This document shows, piece after piece, positions 1 to 5,660 of a stretch of DNA of 5,808 nt. The notes beneath the pieces are model-generated. The model was not told the DNA's origin. It was given only the letters and a program-made list of their open reading frames with translations, and searched no databases. The position numbers were made by a program, and so were the translations under genes. Positions within the stretch are counted from its first letter, which is position 1, and each line of letters begins with the position of its first letter. The DNA is from Ktedonobacteraceae bacterium (GTDB lineage: Bacteria > Chloroflexota > Ktedonobacteria > Ktedonobacterales > Ktedonobacteraceae), in assembly GCA_014896635.1 (NCBI GenBank), contig JADBKA010000278.1, positions 1-5,808 of the forward strand, written 5' to 3'.

Positions 1-432
1 AGGTGCGAGTGCGGCAATATCGGCTGCCTGGAAGCTTTGATCGGTACTCATGCTCTACAACAGTCATGGTATGATCTCAAGTCAACAGAACGCTCAACCA
101 TGTTGACAACATCGACACCGACTCCGCAACAGATTTTTGAGGCGGCGGCAGCCGGCGAACCACTTGCCACTGCGGTTGTGCAGCGGTTCGCCCGCTATTT
201 AGGAGCGGGCATTGTGACAATGATCCACGCCTATGATCCCGATGTTGTCGTGCTTGGAGGTGGCATTATGCATTCTTATAAGCAATTCCTGCCCCCGGTC
301 CAGGCATATGTCAATGAGCATGCCTGGACCATTCCCAGAGGACGGGTCAGGATTGTTCCTGCGGCGCTTGGCGATGCCGCCGCCTTAATTGGAATCGCGG
401 TTCTGGCATGCCAGCCAGCTCCCCTGCTGTAA
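1..432 (+). CDS. ROK-family sugar kinase, C-terminal part (5' end outside window)
   Basis: This is the last 143 residues of a ROK (repressor, ORF, kinase) family protein, probably a cytoplasmic ATP-dependent hexose kinase such as glucokinase or fructokinase. The frame is open from base 1. It begins with the family's zinc-binding signature CxCGxxGCxE (Cys2, Cys4, Cys9, Glu11 of the fragment). A second hallmark is the nucleotide-domain strand and glycine turn 'DVVVLGGGI' at about residues 69-77, followed by the usual C-terminal 'ALGDAAALIG' segment. The ATP-binding N-terminus and catalytic Asp lie upstream of the window, so kinase and ROK repressor cannot be told apart. An internal TTG at 37 is not a real start because the zinc motif precedes it in frame. 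Next to two hexose-phosphate isomerases, a sugar-phosphorylating role is the natural inference. It ends with TAA at 430-432, 49 bases before a terminator hairpin. Confidence 0.9.
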   Translation, partial: RCECGNIGCLEALIGTHALQQSWYDLKSTERSTMLTTSTPTPQQIFEAAAAGEPLATAVVQRFARYLGAGIVTMIHAYDPDVVVLGGGIMHSYKQFLPPVQAYVNEHAWTIPRGRVRIVPAALGDAAALIGIAVLACQPAPLL

Positions 433-480
433 TGTGGCTCATAACCAGGATATGCCAGTCGCCTATGGAGTTACTTTGCC

Positions 481-516
481 ACACCCGCGCTGTTCCTGGT
501 TAGCGGGTGTTTTCTT
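481..516 (+). terminator. Intrinsic terminator after the ROK kinase gene
   Basis: ACACCCGC (481-488) pairs perfectly with GCGGGTGT (503-510), giving an 8-bp GC-rich stem with a 14-base loop. The T-rich tract TTTTCTT (510-516) follows directly. It lies just after the kinase stop codon and before the next gene's ribosome-binding site, so it should end the kinase transcript and separate it, at least partly, from the isomerase genes. Confidence 0.75.
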
Positions 517-566
517 ACCGTATTTGTTTTCAAATGATGACAGGGAACGAGTGATACAACACTGCG

Positions 567-572
567 AGGAGG
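567..572 (+). promoter_or_regulatory. Shine-Dalgarno site fixing the start of the glucose-6-phosphate isomerase
   Basis: AGGAGG at 567-572 lies 8 bases before the ATG at 581. The frame is open upstream to 389, overlapping the kinase end and running through the terminator hairpin, but those 64 codons have no ribosome-binding site and no family resemblance. This site therefore decides the start at 581. Confidence 0.85.
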
Positions 573-580
573 AACCCATT

Positions 581-1354
581 ATGTTGAAAGATATCACCAC
601 ACAGAGCGGTCTGAACCTGCGTCTGGATGAAGAACGGCTTGCGCTTGATTTTGGGCCAGAAATCGTGCATCCCGCCGGCGAAAAACGAACGCTGGCGCAG
701 GTACGCTCTATGCTTGCCGATCACCAGGCGAATGGTCCTGAGCATCTTTATACGATTTACATGGACGTGTACCGCCAGCAGGATGAAAACGCACTGCTAC
801 AACAAAAACTATTGTATGGCATCGTTGTCTACAATCATGGCACACTCGGTAATGAACGCCTGCGCAGCCAGGGACACATTCATTCTGAGAAGCCGGGTAC
901 CGGGCTGCGCTACTCAGAGGTGTACGAGTTCTGGACCGGTCACGGCCTGGTCTATTTGCAGAAAGAGTGCGCTCCCCATGTGACAAGCGCCTACCTGGTC
1001 GCAGTTGGCCCCGGTGACAGGCTGGTCATTCCTTTTGGCTGGGTACACCTGGTGGTAACACTGGGAGATGAGGTGCTCTCTTTCGGCGCCTGGTGCGCGC
1101 GCGAGAACAAACTCGAATACGAAGAACTGCGTCGCCTGGGAGGCCCAGCCCACTTCGTGCAGAGCGATGGTTCGGTGCGCCCGAATCCCCAGTATCAATC
1201 GGTCCCGCCTGTTCGCTATGCCACGCCCGCCGATTTTCCCGATCTGGGGATTCCACGTGATCGCCCGATCTACACTTCCTGGCTGGAGCAGCCTGAGTTA
1301 TACGATTTCATGGCGAATCCCGAACATATCGGGGATATTTGGAAGGGTTTCTAA
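581..1354 (+). CDS. Cupin-type glucose-6-phosphate isomerase
   Basis: A 257-residue protein of the cupin phosphoglucose isomerase family (Pfam GPI type, first known from Euryarchaeota). It would reversibly convert glucose-6-phosphate and fructose-6-phosphate in the cytoplasm with a bound divalent metal. It is unrelated to the classical SIS-fold Pgi. The metal site is visible: 'GHIH' gives His99 and His101, 'SEVYEF' gives Glu113, and 'PFGWVH' gives His156. These match the two His, Glu and His ligands known in the archaeal enzymes. The loop between His101 and Glu113 is 12 residues, about five longer than in the Pyrococcus protein as I recall it. There is no signal peptide or membrane segment. 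The C-terminal ~80 residues beyond the cupin core are polar and unassigned. The start has a perfect AGGAGG. The gene is followed 69 bases later by the mannose-6-phosphate isomerase with no terminator between, so the two are probably co-transcribed. Substrate is inferred from family; another sugar phosphate is possible. Confidence 0.85.
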   Translation: MLKDITTQSGLNLRLDEERLALDFGPEIVHPAGEKRTLAQVRSMLADHQANGPEHLYTIYMDVYRQQDENALLQQKLLYGIVVYNHGTLGNERLRSQGHIHSEKPGTGLRYSEVYEFWTGHGLVYLQKECAPHVTSAYLVAVGPGDRLVIPFGWVHLVVTLGDEVLSFGAWCARENKLEYEELRRLGGPAHFVQSDGSVRPNPQYQSVPPVRYATPADFPDLGIPRDRPIYTSWLEQPELYDFMANPEHIGDIWKGF

Positions 1355-1423
1355 AGAGAGTTTGAAGAATGCAATCCGGTAGTTTGTGTTAACCAGATCA
1401 GTTGAGAGGATAGAAATTCGTCT

Positions 1424-3165
1424 ATGGTTCTCCCAAAATATCGCACCCGGCCAGTTCACGTTTTCCCCTGGCTGGCGCCGCACGCGGGCTATCCAGCCCT
1501 GGCCCGCGTGATCGAGCAGCGTCTTCAGGAAGATCTTTTTGAGCGACGGCCCCCACTGATCATTATTGATGGGTTTGTCGGTGTACAATGGCCTGTTGCA
1601 ATGCAACTTCTGCAAGAAGCTTTCGATCAGCGTGGCTTGCAAGCGGACTGGCTCTCAACCACAGAATGCTTTTTGCCGGCAGGCCAGATTGATGACATCC
1701 TGGCCCCGGCCCTGACGGATGATCCCGTCTTTGGCCGGATTTTTCATGGGCATCTTGAAGAACTCTGGGACATGCAGCGCAAGCAACAGCTCCAGCAGGC
1801 AGTCGCCAGTCGCCGCAGACTCACCGTCATCTACGGCTATGGTGCTTCGCTGATCAGCGACGAAGGACTGCGCCTGTATCTGGATGTTCCCAAAGATCGT
1901 GGCCAGGAACTGGCAGGACAGCGGCAGATTACCAATGTGGGAGCCTGCGAACCGGCCTCTTTCGGAGCAATGTACAAGCGATTCTATTTCGTGGACTGGC
2001 CGATGCTCAATCGCATCAAACGCGCCCTTCTGCCAGACCTCGATTTCTTCGTTGACCTGACCGATAGCTCTGAGCCGATTTTCACAGACGGCGAAGCATT
2101 CCGCCTTGCCCTGCACCACCTGGCTCACCAGCCTTTTCGTGTCAAGCCCTGGTTTGCTCCCGGTCCCTGGGGAGGACAGTGGATGAAGGAACAGTTCGGC
2201 CTGCCCACTGATCAACCGAATTATGCCTGGTCATTTGAGCTGATTGCACCAGAAAAAGGCCTGTTGCTCGGCAATGACGACCTGTCACTGGAATGTTCCT
2301 TCGACTATCTGCTCTGGTGGGAGACCGATGCCGTCCTGGGTGTAAGCGTGGCTGCGCGCTACGGCAGCTACTTCCCGATTCGTTTCGATTACCTGGATAC
2401 GATGGACGGCACCAACCTCTCCTGCCAGGTCCATCCACGTGTCGATTATATACGGAACGAGTTTGGCGAGCCGTTTACACAGGACGAAACCTACTACATT
2501 GTCACCTGTAAGCCGGACGCGCAGGTCTATCTGGGCTTGCGTGAAGATGTTGATATTGCGCGCTTCCGTGCCGATGCCGAGGCAGCGCGTGACCGGGGCA
2601 TTCCCTTTGAGATTACCGATCACGTGAATAGCCTGCCCAGTAATCAGCATGATCTCTTCCTGATTCCCAGTGGCACTGTGCATTGTAGCGGTGCCAATAA
2701 TCTTGTCCTGGAAATCAGTGCCACACCCTACATCTACACTTTCAAAATCTATGACTACCTGCGGCGTGATCTGCGCGGCCAGTTGCGCCACGTCACCTGG
2801 ATCACGCCTTCGCCAACATTGATCAAACACGTACTACCGGCTGGGTACGTGAACATCTCTGCCCCACACCACGCCTGGTACGCCAGGGGGCGACCTGGGC
2901 CGAATATTGTATCGGCAACATCGACCACCTCTTCTTTGCCATCCACCGCCTCGAATTCACTGAAATGATCGAAGACACCACCGACGGAAAATTTCTCTTG
3001 CTCAACCTGGTAGAAGGAGAGCACTGCGAGGTACTCAGCGAGGGCAATCAACCGGTCGAACTGCGCTTCGCAGAAAGCCTGGTAATTCCCGCCAGCATTG
3101 AGCACTACCAGCTACGCAACCTGGGCAATGCTCCTTGTAAGCTGGTGAAAACGTTTGTGAAATAG
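1424..3165 (+). pseudogene. manA: Class I mannose-6-phosphate isomerase with N-terminal kinase-like domain, broken by a one-base frameshift
   Basis: This gene would interconvert mannose-6-phosphate and fructose-6-phosphate, using zinc. Residues ~1-280 resemble the uridine-kinase-like domain found in long bacterial ManA proteins. Its P-loop position reads 'DGFVGVQWP' (49-57) and lacks the Walker A Lys-Ser/Thr, so it is probably not an active kinase. The cupin part carries the zinc ligands: 'QVHP' (Gln335, His337), 'DETYY' (Glu355) and 'GTVHCSG' (His420). The frame holds to about residue 457 ('RRDLRGQLRHV'). It then runs into a Ser/Thr-rich tail with no family resemblance and stops at 2966-2968. 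The expected continuation ('HLDHAFANID', 'EYCIGN', 'HLFFAIHR', 'LLNLVEGE') is in the -1 frame from 2794 to TAG 3165. Restoring one base gives about 580 residues, the normal length of this fused form. A Shine-Dalgarno-like AGAGGA (1405-1410) sits 13 bases before the ATG, rather far. A sequencing error would look the same as a real mutation. Confidence 0.88.
2794..3165 (+). other. manA: C-terminal piece of mannose-6-phosphate isomerase in the shifted frame
   Basis: These 123 codons continue the ManA cupin region after the frameshift. The frame reads back to a TGA at 2767-2769, and the first recognisable family residues are at 2794 ('HLDHAF'). An ATG at 2965 (Met in 'EMIEDTTDG') could in principle start a 66-residue peptide, but no ribosome-binding site precedes it. 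I regard this as part of the upstream gene and not as an independent small gene. Confidence 0.85.
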
Positions 3166-3187
3166 TCTCTACCAGCGTGTATACTAT

Positions 3188-3230
3188 AGAGACGGTGGCG
3201 ATGCTGCCAGCCGTCTCTGTTTTTCTTTCT
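3188..3230 (+). terminator. Strong intrinsic terminator after manA
   Basis: AGAGACGG (3188-3195) pairs perfectly with CCGTCTCT (3211-3218). The stem continues with T3196-A3209 and GGC (3197-3199)/GCC (3206-3208) across a bulged G3210, giving about 12 bp and a six-base loop GATGCT. The tract TTTTTCTTTCT starts at 3220. It begins 22 bases after the isomerase stop and ends 25 bases before the next ATG, so it marks the boundary between the sugar-phosphate genes and the SDR operon. Confidence 0.88.
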
Positions 3231-3243
3231 CTAAGACGAAGAG

Positions 3244-3248
3244 AGGAG
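3244..3248 (+). promoter_or_regulatory. Shine-Dalgarno site of the first SDR gene
   Basis: AGGAG, within GAGAGGAGA, lies 7 bases before the ATG at 3256. It supports that start and shows that the first, truncated half of the SDR gene still has good translation signals. Confidence 0.8.
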
Positions 3249-3255
3249 ATTCGTC

Positions 3256-4074
3256 ATGGCAATTCCCGATGTGAGTGGTAAATCATTGGCCGATCTTATT
3301 TCATTGCGCGGACGCAATGCCGTCGTCACTGGTGGCGCGCGTGGCATCGGCCTGGCAATCTGCGAGCGATTCGCCGAGGCCGGGGCCGGCGTGCTGCTTG
3401 GAGACATACGCGAGGATGAGGGACAGGCCGCCGCTGAGCGCATTGCCCGGCAATATGGAGGAAAGGCGCTTTTCAGCCTGGTGGATGTGAGCGATAGTTC
3501 CTCAATACGACAACTGGCCGAAAAGGCCGTCTAGGAACTGGGTAGTCTCGATATCTGGGTCAACAATGCCGGCATCTATCCAGCAGCGCCGGCGCTGGAA
3601 ATGCCTGAGGAACAGTGGGATCGCGTGCTGGATATCAACCTGCGTGGAACATTCATCGGCGCACGAGAGGCGGCACGACAGATGATCAGCGCGCAGCACG
3701 GTGGCGTCATTATCAATCTGGCTTCGACGGCTGGCTACCAGGGCGGAGCCGGGATCGCGCACTACGTCTCATCAAAGCATGGCGTACGCGGCCTGACAAA
3801 AAGCCTGGCAATTGAGTTTGGCCCGTATAACATTCGTGTACTGGCCCTGGCTCCCACGCTGATCCGCACGCCCGGCATCGAAGAATCACGGCGGGCTTCC
3901 GCCACCGCCGGACACCCCGATATGCTGGGACCCTCGTTCGACGCGACGCTACCATTGAGACGCGCAGGCGTACCCGATGACGTCGCGCGCGTGGCGATGT
4001 TCTGCGCCAGCGACCTGTCTATGCTGATGACAGGCAGCACGCTTCCCGTCGATGCCGGCGCGTTGACAGTCTAA
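3256..4074 (+). pseudogene. Short-chain dehydrogenase/reductase interrupted by an in-frame amber codon
   Basis: A classical SDR of 272 sense codons plus one internal stop, within the normal family size. It would be a cytoplasmic NAD(P)(H)-dependent oxidoreductase; the substrate is unknown. The N-terminal half carries the dinucleotide motif 'TGGARGIG' (25-32) and Asp50 after the second strand ('LLGDIRE'), which usually indicates NAD over NADP. Codon 93 (3532-3534) is TAG. The same frame continues with 'LDIWVNNAG' (98-106), the structural Asn128 in 'DINLRG', catalytic Ser157, and Tyr170 and Lys174 in 'YVSSK', ending at TAA 4072-4074. Every later SDR motif is intact, so the stop looks recent or artefactual: CAG, AAG or GAG to TAG is one substitution, and a polar residue is expected here. 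As read, the product is 92 residues without an active site. It is the first gene of a probable operon with the hydrolase and second SDR. Confidence 0.87.
3601..4074 (+). CDS. Catalytic half of the interrupted SDR (possible restart, probably not an independent gene)
   Basis: The first ATG after the amber codon is at 3601, Met116 of the full SDR numbering. A product of 157 residues from here would hold the Asn-Ser-Tyr-Lys catalytic residues but lack the glycine-rich dinucleotide fold, so it should not bind cofactor. No convincing ribosome-binding site precedes it. It is listed because an automatic gene call is likely here; functionally it belongs to the gene that starts at 3256. Confidence 0.4.
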   Translation: MPEEQWDRVLDINLRGTFIGAREAARQMISAQHGGVIINLASTAGYQGGAGIAHYVSSKHGVRGLTKSLAIEFGPYNIRVLALAPTLIRTPGIEESRRASATAGHPDMLGPSFDATLPLRRAGVPDDVARVAMFCASDLSMLMTGSTLPVDAGALTV

Positions 4075-4080
4075 ACAAAA

Positions 4081-4086
4081 AAGGGG
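4081..4086 (+). promoter_or_regulatory. Ribosome-binding site supporting a TTG start
   Basis: AAGGGG lies 6 bases before the TTG at 4093. The frame is closed by the SDR stop at 4072-4074, and no ATG or GTG lies between. The next in-frame ATG is deep inside the protein, after the family's first conserved motif, so TTG 4093 is the only sensible start. Confidence 0.7.
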
Positions 4087-4092
4087 TTCATA

Positions 4093-4749
4093 TTGAGCAG
4101 CAACCAACAGGAACAGGTTTTTACCTACCGCGCGAGGCGCCTGCCATATCTGCTCTCCCTGCCTGTAGACTACAATCCAGCACAACGCTGGCCGCTGATC
4201 CTGTTTTTACATGGAGCCGGCGAGCGGGGAAATAACCTGGATCTGCTAAAAATTTATGGCATTCCAGCACTGGTTGAGGCGGGACAGGCATTCCCGTTTA
4301 TCGCTGTTTCACCACAATGCCCGGCCGGGACATGGTGGACACGGGAACTGGAAATCCTGACAGCACTGCTGGATGAGATAGAGCGCACTTACGCTGTTGA
4401 CGCTGACCGCGAATATGTGACAGGACTGAGCATGGGTGGCATGGGAACATGGGCGCTGGCAATTGCCAATCCTCACCGCTTCGCCGCCATCGCTCCCGTC
4501 TGCGGCGGCGATAACCCCGCGAAGGTCTGTGTCATAAAACATGTACCGGTCTGGGCTTTTCATGGAGCAAAAGATCCAGTCGTACCATTGAAAGCCTCAG
4601 CAGAGATGGTGAGAACACTTGAGTCCTGTGGCGGAATCGTTCGCTTTACGGTGTATCCAGACCTCAGACACGATTCCTGGACACCGACTTATCAGAATCC
4701 TGAACTGTATCGCTGGCTGCTCGAACAACGGCGAGTTCAAACTGCATAA
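4093..4749 (+). CDS. Alpha/beta-hydrolase, small esterase/peptidase-like (dienelactone hydrolase/COG4099-like)
   Basis: A 218-residue single-domain serine hydrolase, probably a cytoplasmic esterase: there is no signal peptide or lipobox. The oxyanion-hole strand is 'LILFLHGAGERG' (His40-Gly46). The nucleophile elbow is 'GLSMGG' with Ser113, the acid is Asp161 in 'HGAKDPVVP', and the base is His193 in 'LRHDSW'; order and spacing fit a complete triad. The 'GLSMGGMGTW' elbow and the 'SPQCP' segment are typical of the predicted-peptidase/phospholipase-carboxylesterase-like branch, a group of poorly characterised esterases, so the substrate is open. It starts 18 bases after the first SDR and ends 14 bases before the second, which indicates co-transcription. 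A role in releasing an acyl group or opening a lactone for the neighbouring dehydrogenases is an inference only. Confidence 0.8.
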   Translation: MSSNQQEQVFTYRARRLPYLLSLPVDYNPAQRWPLILFLHGAGERGNNLDLLKIYGIPALVEAGQAFPFIAVSPQCPAGTWWTRELEILTALLDEIERTYAVDADREYVTGLSMGGMGTWALAIANPHRFAAIAPVCGGDNPAKVCVIKHVPVWAFHGAKDPVVPLKASAEMVRTLESCGGIVRFTVYPDLRHDSWTPTYQNPELYRWLLEQRRVQTA

Positions 4750-4763
4750 TTTGAGGTGCGAAG

Positions 4764-5525
4764 ATGCAACTGGAGAATAAGACGATACTGGTAACGGGCG
4801 GTGCATCCGGTCTGGGAGCCGCCTGCGTGCGCCTGCTAACTCAGGCGGGCGCGCGCGCAGTGATCCTGGACCTGAATGCCGAACTGGGAACAGCACTGGC
4901 CAGAGAGACAGGCGCTCGCTTTGTACAGGCGAACGTGACTGACGAGAACGATGTACAAACGGCGATTCAGACGACGGTCGATACCAGCGGTGGCCTGCAT
5001 GTGGCGATCAACTGCGCGGGCATCGGCATAGCGGAAAAAGTTCTCGGTAAAGAAGGACCGCATAACCTGGCAGCCTTCAACAAAGTCATCCAGGTTAACC
5101 TGGTCGGTACCTTCAATGTGATTCGCCTTGCCGCTCTCGCAATGAGCGCGAATACACCGGATGCCGAAGGTGAACGCGGCGTAATCATCAATACAGCCTC
5201 AGTAGCAGCTTTCGAGGGCCAGATCGGCCAGGCAGCCTACTCAGCCTCGAAAGGCGGTATTGTCGGTATGACGCTCCCCATCGCGCGCGAACTGGCACGC
5301 TATGGCATTCGCGTTGTGAGCATCGCGCCCGGCCTTTTCGATACGCCACTGCTGGCCGGACTGCCGGAACCGGCGCGCATTTCTTTAGGCCAGCAGGTGC
5401 CATTCCCACCTCGCCTGGGCCGTCCGGCAGAATATGCCGCGCTGGCGAAGCATATCATTGAGAACACCATGCTCAACGGCGAAGTGATCAGGCTGGATGG
5501 CGCGATCAGAATGGCGCCTCGCTGA
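4764..5525 (+). CDS. 3-hydroxyacyl-CoA dehydrogenase type 2-like SDR (HSD17B10 family)
   Basis: A complete 253-residue SDR. The cofactor motif is 'TGGASGLG' (11-18), and Asp36 in 'VILDLN' suggests NAD. The catalytic set is Asn112 ('QVNLVG'), Ser146 ('NTASVAA'), Tyr159 and Lys163 ('YSASK'). The C-terminal half is very close to HSD17B10/3-hydroxyacyl-CoA dehydrogenase type 2: 'GLFDTPLL', 'QVPFPPRLG' and '[14 protein letters not shown]' are family hallmarks, as is the insert '[12 protein letters not shown]' after the NCAG motif. These enzymes oxidise 3-hydroxyacyl-CoAs or 2-methyl-3-hydroxybutyryl-CoA to 3-ketoacyl-CoAs, in beta-oxidation or isoleucine breakdown. GAGGTG (4753-4758) lies 5 bases before the ATG. 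It is the last gene of the probable SDR-hydrolase-SDR operon, with a hairpin terminator ~35 bases downstream. No thiolase or acyl-CoA dehydrogenase is visible in the window, so the pathway is not shown by context. Confidence 0.9.
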   Translation: MQLENKTILVTGGASGLGAACVRLLTQAGARAVILDLNAELGTALARETGARFVQANVTDENDVQTAIQTTVDTSGGLHVAINCAGIGIAEKVLGKEGPHNLAAFNKVIQVNLVGTFNVIRLAALAMSANTPDAEGERGVIINTASVAAFEGQIGQAAYSASKGGIVGMTLPIARELARYGIRVVSIAPGLFDTPLLAGLPEPARISLGQQVPFPPRLGRPAEYAALAKHIIENTMLNGEVIRLDGAIRMAPR

Positions 5526-5560
5526 GCAGCAGTCTTTCCCTAAAAGGATTTGATACAACA

Positions 5561-5594
5561 GGGGGTGTGACTGAATAGTACACCCCCCAATTTT
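5561..5594 (+). terminator. Probable intrinsic terminator after the SDR operon
   Basis: GGGGGTGT (5561-5568) pairs perfectly with ACACCCCC (5580-5587) around an 11-base loop. After C5588 and two A's comes TTTT (5591-5594). The stem is strong but the T-run is short and offset by three bases, so efficiency is uncertain. The position, 36 bases after the last stop codon of the operon, supports the call. Confidence 0.65.
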
Positions 5595-5626
5595 ACCTCA
5601 CTTCTAAATTACCCTGAATTACCCCC

Positions 5627-5655
5627 TTGACAGACCGCTACTTTGATGTTATTAT
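5627..5655 (+). promoter_or_regulatory. Strong sigma-70-type promoter
   Basis: TTGACA at 5627-5632 is a perfect -35 box. A 17-base spacer follows, then TATTAT at 5650-5655, one mismatch from the TATAAT -10 box. Transcription should start near 5661-5663 and run rightward out of the window. It lies just after the operon terminator, so it most likely drives a separate downstream gene. The imperfect inverted repeat CCGT-TGATC-ACGG (5660-5672) sits at the predicted start point and could be an operator; that is speculative. Confidence 0.75.
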
Positions 5656-5660
5656 GACAC

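Noticed and set aside
517..566. Promoter for the cupin PGI gene between the terminator and its ribosome-binding site
   Set aside because: Candidate boxes (TTTTCA or TTGTTT with GATACA) are weak and badly spaced, so no promoter was called although one may exist.
389..580. N-terminal extension of the cupin PGI frame back to 389
   Set aside because: It overlaps the kinase end and runs through the terminator hairpin, while a perfect AGGAGG sits 8 bases before ATG 581 and the known family core lies fully downstream.
1655..2215. Long minus-strand open frame (186 codons) inside manA
   Set aside because: It is antisense to a well-recognised coding region with clear family motifs; its translation has no recognisable domain and it lacks its own start signals.
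2786..2800. Programmed -1 ribosomal frameshift in manA
   Set aside because: There is no X-XXY-YYZ slippery heptamer and no obvious stimulatory stem nearby. ManA proteins are not known to use recoding, so a simple base loss is the better explanation.
2285..2830. Long minus-strand open frame (181 codons) inside manA
   Set aside because: Same reasoning: it is a shadow of the conserved zinc-site region of the isomerase, kept open by codon bias.
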